Assembly (NCBI RefSeq): GCF_000143415.4
Contig: NW_003314368.1
Location: 545,117 to 574,352 of the forward strand
Origin: Selaginella moellendorffii
Lineage: Eukaryota > Streptophyta > Lycopodiopsida > Selaginellales > Selaginellaceae
DNA: 29,236 bases
Direction: 5' to 3'
In this document: positions 10,307 to 18,940 of the stretch, piece after piece
Position numbering within the stretch: the stretch's first letter is position 1
Layout: the number at the start of each line of letters is the position of its first letter
Notes under the pieces: model-generated
Database searches by the model: none
Told to the model about the DNA's origin: nothing
The model's input: the letters and a program-made list of their open reading frames with translations, nothing else
Position numbers and translations under genes: made by a program

Positions 10307-10744
10307 TTGTCATTATCCCACTTGTAAAATAAGGTTTCCAAACCTTTATATAGTATATAAATATAACAAAATTCAACTGCATTGAGGCACATGCCATTTT
10401 ATTTTAAACAAGGAAATGTCTACTCAATCACTTCTCCTCCCCCTGCCACTGCTTCACCTCTCTCTTCTCCTTGTCATCGTCGTCCAATTTCTTTCCATCC
10501 TTTTAATATTGGCTCAGTTGCTCCGAGTCTAGGTGGAGCCCAAGTCCCCATTCAATCTTTACTTTCCCATTATTAATAAAACAACTTCGTAGACTTCCAA
10601 TAACATACTGTAACACTTCTAGTATAATGCAAATCCTCTCAAAGAATTGTCTTTTAATATTAATACAATGGCATGGAACCCCATGCCATAATAAGTTACA
10701 TTTTTAAATAAATACATGCCATCTCAGACTGTTATTTTTTGCCT
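10307..10744. other. Left subterminal region of the transposon
   Basis: About 440 bp between the left terminus and the stop of the minus-strand gene. It holds one half palindrome (10383-10398) and one full palindrome (10668-10689). A pyrimidine-rich stretch at 10425-10500 encodes nothing recognisable. It probably includes the 3' UTR of the minus-strand gene. Confidence 0.5.
10668..10689. repeat. 22-bp palindrome, copy near left end
   Basis: Arms ATGGCATGG and CCATGCCAT around AACC, perfectly complementary. It is the copy closest to the left terminus apart from a half site at 10383-10398. Confidence 0.8.
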
Positions 10745-11744
10745 CTAACGCCTATACAATAATCTTGAAATTTCATCACTCTCCACACTATCAGGATTTA
10801 AACCCAATAGTAATGCCATCTCTTCTCTAATACGTCCACGCTCATGTTCAGTGGTCGAAGAACCCATCCGGTTGAGCAGATTATGGAGATGCGGATAGTG
10901 CTTGGCTAGACAATATACATGCCATAAATGATGACTGGTGTCTGTCCGATCAAATGGCTTCTGATATACCGTTCCATCTGCCATTTGGTTGATTTCTGCA
11001 GCCACCTCCTGGACTGGCCGGTTCTCTATCACCATCGCTCCAAGCCGTTTTGCAAGGTCCCCCAGAACATACGGTTTCTTCTCCCTAGTTTCCATACTGC
11101 AAGAGATGGGGTGCACTGCATATGTGTGCGTGTTCGCTGCAGTTTTAATCGGCGAGTCATCGATGATGAGGATTTCACTTGAGCTAGCAGTCTGGTTCAT
11201 CACTATAGCCTCTGGCTTGACGAAGATGGGCTTGCTACCCCTCACATGGACCATAGTCAAGCAATCCTCCTGCGTTAGGAGAAAGTCAAATGGTAATATT
11301 ACTCGCGTCTGATCGTGCATCATCTGTAGCAACGTTAATGCATTGTGGCGCATCATGGATGTCCAAACTCCCAATTGCAAATTGAACCCGGCCCTCTGTT
11401 TTAAGTGTCGCATGGTCATTATTAGATCCCGCAGTTTCTCCCGTGTGATTAATGTGAATCTGTCTCTTTTGACCAACTTGCGACCGCAGGCTTTGGAGGG
11501 TGCAATGACATTCGAGGACGAGCCACGCTCATGGGAGAAAAGGACACCATTCAGATAAAAAACGATACAGTACCTTCGCCGTGACTCTGAAATGAAGTGC
11601 GTCAGCATAAAAAATGGTACAAGTCAATTTTACCATCTACAATATTAGCGAATGTTGCTCCCGATGGTCGTTGAGAGGGTTTTGGTTGAGGAAATGTGAA
11701 GGGCGGAAATACTCTCCTCTGCAATGTGGGGTCAATTGCATCCG

Positions 11745-11841
11745 ATGGCGTGTGGGCACATGCCATTTCAGCTGTAGACTCTGGTACAACTGGCTCAATA
11801 GTGGCATGGGGTGGTTCCGATGGCATGTGATCACACGCCAT
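11745..11841. repeat. Two 22-bp palindromes inside a coding exon
   Basis: Copies at 11745-11766 and 11820-11841, each with arms ATGGCRTG and CAYGCCAT. They lie within the proline-rich exon and on the minus strand encode the repeated peptides EMACAHTPS and EMACDHMPS. Confidence 0.85.
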
Positions 11842-13036
11842 TTCAGCTGGTGCCTCCGTTGGCAAAGTGGACATGACCGAACAGGCAGCAGGGGCGGTGT
11901 AGGGAGGTTCCAACGGCGCGTAGTCAGACGATTGGGCACACGTTGAGTCCGTTGGAAATGAGGATACGACCGGCTCGGCGGCTGGGGCGGCCTCATGTGG
12001 GTCCAATGGCGCTTGGTCACCGTCAGGATGATACATGGACAAGATTGACTCAGTGGTATGGGCAGCATCAAGTGGAGCGTGGTCAGCTTGCTTGGCGTTG
12101 ATATGGATAGTAGCCTCCACCAGCTCTGATGACTCTTGCAGCCAAGTAGAGTCCACTGGCGGATCCATATGCATGTCCAAATATCTCCCTTCGATTGAGA
12201 TGGTATCCTCCCGTGCTACTAAAAACAAACTCATTAGCACATTGAATCGACTATACTGTATTTACCATCAACTGCTATTGAGGAACTAGGACCGATATCA
12301 CTTGAGCGCACTGCTGATTCTGAAGGATTGGACATACGTTTCGACCCTTGCTTGGCACTATCCTTCCTCGACACTAAAGGCTAGAGTTTGTAAATTCAAC
12401 TGAATAATCTCTACTTACCATTTGCTCTGCGACCTACATGGACAATGTTAGAAATGGTAAAAGGTTAGGAATGGATGTATTATTATTTACCTGATGGTTT
12501 GTCTTGTATGACCTTCCTCCGCCGCTCTTTGGCCACCTCAGGCTGGCCATCGTCGTCATCATCGTCGTCGTCGTTATTGTGATCGTCACCATTGTGAGGA
12601 CCATCCAAGTCCTCTTCGTCCTCCTCTTCTTTGTCCTCCTCTTCGTCCTTCTGCTCTTCCTGCTCATTATCTTTCTCTGGCTCCTCATCCCCCTCCTGCA
12701 TTTCTTCCATAAGCTGCTCAGGCTGGATGGCTTGTTCTTCCAGGACCATCTTGGGAAAATCATCTGGCCGAGTCTCCATCTCAAAATACAAGACATCCAT
12801 AGCCTGTTTTAGTGCGTGACCTAGGACCGTATCCTCACCCGACTGTGTTAACATGGTTTCTGCACGTTCTTGCACCCTTCGAAGACGATGAGATGAGAAA
12901 AACGTGGCCCTGCCTTGAAAAGCTTCCCTCATCCATTGTACCTCTCCATTGAGATTGGGGAAGGGGAGTCCGCCATAGGAATCTGAGTCATGAGGTGGTG
13001 ACTGCCTGCTTTCACTCAGCCCTTGATTTGCAATGA

Positions 13037-13390
13037 ATGGCATGAGCACACACGCCATAACCGCGAGGCATTACCTATCATCTTTTCGTTGCCCTTCTTC
13101 CTTTTCGAATCAAACGCCTCTGATCTCGATGACTGTCCAACGTGCTTTCGCTTTTTATGACCACTGTCAGTTTGAGCTTAGCTGGTGCTTGCCTGTTTTG
13201 CCTTTGAAGAAGTTTCTCCTGCAAGGAATGGCATGAGACCACACGCCATTGCAAATATAATTTGTACCTCCTTTTTTCCTATTGCTTTTCTGTTTGTCCT
13301 TCTTCGATGTGCCACCAGTGCGCTTTTCAGTCCTCGTGTCTGAATATTCACAACGATCTATAATCAAAATGGCGTGAGGCCTCACGTGAC
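13037..13390. repeat. Three 22-bp palindromes, one in each of three consecutive introns
   Basis: Copies at 13037-13058, 13228-13249 and 13369-13390 (right arm imperfect). They fall in the introns 13022-13074, 13219-13267 and 13358-13395 of the minus-strand gene and fill about half of each. Confidence 0.85.
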
Positions 13391-13396
13391 CTTACC

Positions 13397-16053
13397 TTGT
13401 GCAGGTTGTGAGCTCGGCCCAACATGGGTATCTTCAACAGTAGCTGTTAACGCCGTTTCAGCATCTGGGGGTGGCCACGCTCCTGCATACAGAGCTTGTG
13501 AGATAACATTTAAACTTAAAGTGCGTACTCACCAGGTTCGCAGAGAAGATACTGTTTTTCTTTGGCAACTGTAATTATATGCTCCATTGAAGTCACCTCT
13601 TCAATGGAGTTTGTCACCGCAACACACGGGACACCCTTGAGTAGTGTGGCTCAAAAGAATAGTCCACCGCAGTTGTACTCGACAACGCATTTGCCCTTGG
13701 AGTCGGAAGCAGGTGACCCACCCGCTATTGCGTTGAAGACCCAGCTGAGCATTTCCCATGCTGCACCTGGAGCTTTCTTTGGATTCGAAAGCTCCATAGC
13801 CGTCTTCAGTTCCTCAGGCACGGGTAAATTGACCTCCCTCAGATCAATTCGATTGGCCTTGTCGAACGAAGCTGGGAAGTCACTCCAGTCCCACTCTGCT
13901 GCAGGACCAATAACAAGGGCGAGTGTGAAGATGCGGACATTCGTCGGTATCTTCTTCTTAGCCATTATCCCATGGATCTCCCGCATCTCCTTGCCTTTCA
14001 ACCGAGCCTTCACCTCGTTCAAGGCCTTCTAGAACTTGTGATAGGATTCGGAGTCGTAGATCATATAGTGGACTGAAGATTCCACCTCCGCAAGTCCCAC
14101 CATTAAGTCAATGATGGAGCTGACTTCGTCTGCATGAGTGATCTCCTCGTTTGTGAAGTCCATCACACAAAAGATGTTCTTGACCTGCTCATCTCCGCGG
14201 GAAACGATGCTCCTCCACCTTTGATCCTCATCCGAATTCAAGTATACCCGGTAAGGTTCTCGATAGGCCTCTGCTGCGGGGTCGAGCTGTTTCTGAAGCC
14301 GGCGGTCGACATCAATCTTAATGAAATTTGGATACTGATCCAACTTCTCAGCTTTACTTTTCGTGGCATCCCGCAGCAGATCGATGAACTTGGGGGCCCC
14401 CTTCACGTACTCGTCGATGTCTTCATTTGACAACTCCAGCGCTTCCATCATCTCTTGCGTGGTGTTGATGCTCACCCTCTCCACGGCCACTTGCTCGAAG
14501 ATCCAATCCTTCAATAGCGCACGAGCTCTCAGAGTCATGCACAAGTCCTCGTATGTCACAATATGGCCGGGAGTCATTTTGGTCTTGTTGAAGACAACCT
14601 CACCACGTAGAAGAGCATTAGCCACTGTCAGAAGGTCGTCGTCGTCTAGAGACCGCGAGAAACGCAAGGCGTTGAGCTTCAAATCATTGGGCTTCCGGCC
14701 GTCCTCCACACCCATTGAGTTTGGCAACTCCCCGTCATGGTACCTCCTCAGCACATCTACCCATTTGTCAAAAACAACTTTTGTCGCGAGTAGAATGTTA
14801 TGGATGCTGAGTGTGTCATTGACCCCCAGTGTTTTCGAGAGAAGACTCGAGAATTCCTGCAATGGAAATGGCGTGAGGCCACATGCTATGCCACATACAA
14901 CGAGGCTTACCTGCCAGGCGCTAGTTGCTAGTGCACGTCCTTGTCCTGGTTTTTGTGGCTTCTTCAGTTGAACCCAGAGCTTCCGTGTTCGTGCCAATGT
15001 CTCGTGCAGACCAGATTTGTAGCACGTTTCTTGCTTGACATTCTGCGCGTGGGAGATGTATATGATAGATCGGAGGGGCGAGTTGCCTTTTATCAGGCGG
15101 ACAACTCTTGTCTTGAAGACTTTCTTCACCTCCTCGCCCACCATAATATCCACAACTATCTCTTGCATCGCCAAGCTAGAATGCTGCCCGGAGACGGCAT
15201 AGAACCGGATGTTCTGATCGTCCAACACCTTCCTATTGATCAAGTCTGGAAACCTCATCTCGCCCTTCATTTTTTGGTAGTAGGGGATCACGTCTGCGAT
15301 GTCGGGTGTTACTGGACTTGCCAGCATCTTCTGCTTCAATTTCTCCACCCACTCATCAGATACTAGCCTGTGGTTGTATTTGCTTTGGATGTCGATACGG
15401 CTCACGTCGATTGTATATACTTTGTTGGAATAGTAACAAGTACTATTATCTGCGACGATTTTTGCTGCCTCTTCTTGCTCTTTCTGCTCTTTGCGGCTCT
15501 TCTTTTTGGTGGGTGTAGTGTTCGAACCCGAGGCAATGGCATCACTGAGTAGCTTCTTTTTTGGAGCAGGAGAGTCAGACGTCGGCTTGAGCTTGACCAC
15601 CCTTTTCTGCTTCGAGGTAGTTTCCAGATCGACCCCCTTCCCCTTTGCTTCGCGAACTGGAGTCACTCTCAACGGCTCAATGTTGGAATATAGTTTTTGA
15701 ACATCGCCGTAGGTGAGGTCCGTGGATTCCATGTGATCTTCATAGACCCGCAGCGTCTTTGAAATTGTGGGCCTCCTGGACAACCTCTCCCTAGCTCCCT
15801 CTAGGAATTCCTCATAGCCGCTGCCCCCCTTCGGGAAGCCGCTAGGATGTGCAAGGTGGATCTTGAAGGCAGACGCTGTCTCTACCACAAGTGCCAGTCC
15901 ATATTCTTGCATGGAACTGCATGGAGTGTCTGTCACTTGGATGAGGATCCCCATGCATTCTTTTCTCCCACCATCTGTGTTGTACAGCCTCAGATCCTCG
16001 CCTTCCATCCCGAAAGTCCAACTGGTGAGCTCCTCCCCCTTCTCTGCATCCAT
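13397..16053 (-). pseudogene. 5' half of the giant transposon gene: ParB-like domain protein
   Basis: Exons on the minus strand: 16089-14911 (ATG at 16053), 14856-13533, then 13494-13396 leading into the 3' half. The whole gene sums to 4,881 nt, 1,627 codons. Residues 150-195 are lysine-rich (NLS-like). Residues 213-310 resemble the ParB/Srx-type fold: a VxxIDI strand, RLVSDEWVEKLKQKML, then YAVSGQHSSLAMQEIV in the place of the ParB G.HR..A motif. ParB proteins bind palindromic parS sites; some relatives are nucleases. The region after residue 380 is not recognised. In-frame stops are TAG at 14029-14031 and TGA at 13651-13653; the frame resumes directly after each. No frameshift was found. 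A donor at 16328 and acceptor at 16090 suggest an upstream non-coding exon with a 239-bp intron holding three palindromes. The ParB call is by motif only. Confidence 0.65.
14868..14889. repeat. 22-bp palindrome in a 54-bp intron
   Basis: ATGGCGTG, core AGGCCA, CATGCTAT; one mismatch between arms. It lies inside the intron 14857-14910 of the ParB-like gene. Confidence 0.85.
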
Positions 16054-16144
16054 ATTGACAGTGGCTAGAAGAAGAACGCAATTCCTCGCCTGTTCAGAAA
16101 TGCACAACAATTAGAGCTGACAGATGAAAAGCTAGTAGCTGGAA

Positions 16145-16303
16145 ATAACGTGAGGCCACACGCCATTCACCACTGCATCAGATGTCTTGAGGCTGCATCC
16201 TAAGATGGCGTGAGGCTACACGCCATCTGTAACCGAACTGCACTCGAGAGCCCAATCGGTGCATGCCAATGTTGCTACTGAATGGCATGTGGCCTCATGC
16301 CAT
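16145..16303. repeat. Three 22-bp palindromes upstream of the ParB-like gene
   Basis: Copies at 16145-16166, 16205-16226 and 16282-16303, spaced 60 and 77 bp. The last has fully complementary 8-bp arms (ATGGCATG / CATGCCAT). They lie just upstream of the ParB-like frame, probably in its leader intron. Confidence 0.88.
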
Positions 16304-16532
16304 TTTCTACTTGGCCTAAAAGACTTACCATTTGAAGCCGAATGGAGGTGTGACAACCGGACTCGCTGGCGAATGTGCACTGTGTGTGCAGCGGATCGTA
16401 GCAGCAAGGCTACTCTGCCACTTACAGTTGGAGAGTGGCGCTGAAATCTCCCGGGACGCCAAGTGGGCTGCGTGTGGGTGGCGGAGTGGGCGGCGGAGTT
16501 GGCGGCGAAGTTACAAACTGGGTGTGTCTTGA

Positions 16533-16735
16533 AGTGGACGCCGATGCACACGAGCACGATGCGAGCGCGATGCGAGCGCGAGTGTGATGCAAGCGCGAGT
16601 GGACGCCGATGCACACGAGAAACCTGTAGAGAAGTGGGAGCGCGAGTGGGAGCGCGATGCGAGCGCGAGTAGGAGCGCGATGCGAACGCGAGTGGGAGCG
16701 CGATGCGAGCGCGAGTGTGCGAGCGCGAGTACGAA
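16533..16735. repeat. GC-rich minisatellite based on GCGAGCGCGA
   Basis: About 200 bp of imperfect repeats of GCGAGCGCGATGCGAGC and GCGAGTGGGAGC type, also containing a direct duplication of TGGACGCCGATGCACACGAG. Confidence 0.9.
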
Positions 16736-17044
16736 GCAAAATGCAAAACCTAACCTCACACGCGCGAAATGTCACGACGGTTGGTAATCCCGCCACGTCA
16801 TCATTTTTCGGACTTGGGCGCCACCATTAATTTCTGGATCGGCGCACGCATGCGTGAAATCCAAAAGAAATCCGCAACGTCATCATTCCTCGGACTGCAT
16901 ACACGCGAAATCCAAAAGAAAGATCATGATTGGGATATCATTTAATACCCTCGCTATATTTATACCATGCATGATTGGATATTCCAAAGCATCTTGTATT
17001 TCCAAAAATGCCAGTGTTCAGCTAAATAAATTGTCAGAGGATGA

Positions 17045-17155
17045 CGTTCAAGCATGTGGGCTCATGCAATTTTGATCCCAAAAAATGCACCAAAAAATGC
17101 TCGGCGTCATCTGGCGTTATCTCTTGAATGGCGTGGGGCCGCATGCCATTTTCAG
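17045..17155. repeat. Direct repeat unit, copy 1, with a full palindrome
   Basis: Begins with the degenerate half motif GTGGGCTCATGCAATTTTGA, continues with AATGCACCAAAAAATGCTCG, and ends in the palindrome at 17128-17149. Matches 17990-18087. Confidence 0.8.
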
Positions 17156-17623
17156 GAGCACATAGGAGTATATTCCTAGAATATTCTGACACGCGCGAGA
17201 TTGTTTTGAGTTTCCTGGAGATCCAACCGTTAGATCGCAACTAGATTTTACAGAATGGTATACAATGTCCTTCTTGATGACCCTGCAAAGAAGCATCTCG
17301 ATCGGACACCACATGAGACCACACGAGCCTTACAATGTTTCAGGGGCATTTGCCATAGATCCGACCGTTATTTTGCTCCAAGATTCTACAGTTTGGTGTG
17401 CATTAACCTTTCCATCGACACTGCAAAGGGACATCACAATCAGATGCGGGATCACAAGAAACCAACTTCACTAACTCTGGTTTCACCAAGATCTACGTAA
17501 GGAGTTATGAAATGAAAGGACCCTCTCTATTGAAATGTGTTTATGGTCCTAGGGGCATTGTGACATATCCAAGGATTTTGCATCAAGTTCTGTATTTGCA
17601 TGTTTATCAAGCTACTGAATTGC

Positions 17624-17655
17624 TAAACCCTAAACCCTAAACCCTAACCCTAAAC
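17624..17655. repeat. Interstitial telomere-like repeat (CCCTAAA)n
   Basis: About four units of CCCTAAA with one shortened to CCCTAA; this is the Arabidopsis-type plant telomere motif, here in the middle of the transposon. Confidence 0.9.
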
Positions 17656-17989
17656 ATGTGGCAAATGCTGCGTGAAGAAAGATGCCCTTTCTGGGCAAAT
17701 GCTGTAAGAGGCAGATTCCGAGCAGATGTATCTCAGGCCAGCGAAGGGGACAAACGAAAGCTAGCTATAAACATGACGGGATGCAAATAGATTACTAGGC
17801 TGGTCCTGCGAAAATCAAAAACCATAATTGAAAACATTGAAAATGCAAAAAGAAAGGTTTATAATATTTTTGAATTTTAAGCAACCAAATGAATGTAAGT
17901 AGGGCATGTGTTTGTAAGTTTAAAAATGCCTCAACCACTTAAATTCCCAAGTAAATAAAGCTGTTTCTATTTTTGGTACAGGTAAACTT

Positions 17990-18087
17990 TATAGCGTGTG
18001 GGCTCATGCAATTTTGAACCCAAAAATGCACCAAAAAATGCTCGACTAGCATTATTCTTTGAATGGCGTGTGGCCTTATATTGCCAT
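17990..18087. repeat. Direct repeat unit, copy 2, with a decayed palindrome
   Basis: GTGGGCTCATGCAATTTTGA, then ATGCACCAAAAAATGCTCG, then ATGGCGTGTGGCC with a disturbed right arm. About 945 bp from copy 1. Confidence 0.8.
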
Positions 18088-18390
18088 AAATGGACGTACA
18101 CACACAGCATAATTATTCCTTTACATGGCGAATAATCTTGGCGCGGATCGCTGACATGGCATGGCAAAGTTCGAATCACTGACATGGCACAGCTGGATCG
18201 AGGCAAGGACATGATGTGACAAAGTTCAACCTCCGACAGCAAAGTCTAGAAGCTACTCAGTTTGAAATTTGTCAGAGGAATCATAAGATCTGGTTTGTCA
18301 GAGGATTTGATGTGACGTTCAAGCGTGTGTTATTTTTGAATTCTCGAACTCATTCCTAGGTCTATCATTTTTGTGCGCCGTGTTCTTGGT

Positions 18391-18588
18391 TCCGCTGAGC
18401 GCAGTGAGCGCTGCTTGTGTAAGCGGCGTTGTGAGCTGTGGTTTATGCGTCTACAAGCGGTTGCGGCATTGCGAGCGCCATTGCGAGCGGCAGTTTATGC
18501 GAGTGGCAGTTTGTGCGAGCGGCGCTACGAGCAATTGCGGTGTTGCGAGCGGCACTACGAGTAGTTGCGGTGTTGCAAGCGGCACCGT
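18391..18588. repeat. Minisatellite of GCGAGCGGCA type
   Basis: About 200 bp of imperfect repeats (TTGCGAGCGGCAGTTTATG, TTGCGGTGTTGCGAGCGGCA). It is similar in character to the array at 16533 but not identical; the two flank the central spacer. Confidence 0.85.
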
Positions 18589-18677
18589 CTTTGGTGTGGC
18601 TACCGCTTCCTCTTGATATTCGGCACTTGTGCTTCCTGGTATGTTCACCATGGAATGGTTTAGGACCACATTTAGAA

Positions 18678-18867
18678 ATGGCATGAGGCCACATGCCATC
18701 TTGGGCCCTTGCAATTTCATGGCTAGCGTATTGTCATGTATGTTTTTACTTGCCTGCAGCTGTGTGTATATCAAGATGGCATGAGGCCTCATGCCAATTT
18801 TGTGAATGCAAAATTTCACGTGGGTGTCAATAGCATGTTTGAATAATGGCATGTGGCCTCATGTTAT
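18678..18867. repeat. Three 22-bp palindromes upstream of the transposase-like gene
   Basis: Copies at 18678-18699, 18776-18797 (self-complementary over 20 bp; last base differs) and 18846-18867 (right arm decayed). They end 74 bp before the start codon at 18941. Confidence 0.88.
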
Positions 18868-18940
18868 TTGGTATGTTATGATTTAGGCCATTCTCCAATC
18901 ATTTTTTGTATGGTCTTAACTTCTTTTCTGCACTTTCAGA

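Larger units (their letters stand above)
10745..13396 (-). pseudogene. 3' half of the giant transposon gene: acidic and proline-rich linkers plus FCP1/NIF-like HAD domain
   Basis: Exons on the minus strand: 13494-13396 (shared with the upstream half), 13357-13268, 13218-13075, 13021-12491, 12433-12419 (a 15-nt microexon), 12373-12266, 12218-11634 and 11586-10745. All junctions are GT-AG and keep one frame, which continues from the ParB-like half. Products in order: a basic segment (GHKKRKHVG, NLS-like), an acidic run of D/E (12555-12690), a proline-rich linker, and about 270 C-terminal residues of the plant HAD phosphatase type. The HAD motifs are YLNGVL (motif I), GVWTSM (motif II), FVKPEA (Lys, motif III) and LIIDDSPIK (motif IV). 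The first motif-I residue is Tyr where the catalytic Asp is expected, so phosphatase activity is doubtful. An in-frame TAA lies at 13178-13180 (from CAA by one change). I call it a pseudogene because of the stops, but the frame is otherwise intact. Confidence 0.7.
16054..18940. other. Central divergent spacer of the transposon
   Basis: About 2.9 kb between the two divergent start codons. It must hold the promoters of both genes. Contents in order: three palindromes (16145-16303), a GCGAGCGCGA minisatellite, two diverged direct copies of a unit of about 100 bp (17050 and 17995), a telomere-like repeat, a second minisatellite and three palindromes before the transposase-like gene. Open frames here are low-complexity and I do not accept them as genes. 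Confidence 0.7.

Noticed and set aside
16216-16796. Arg/Ser/His-rich frames on both strands
   Set aside because: They are translations of the GCGAGCGCGA minisatellite, with no start context or splice support.
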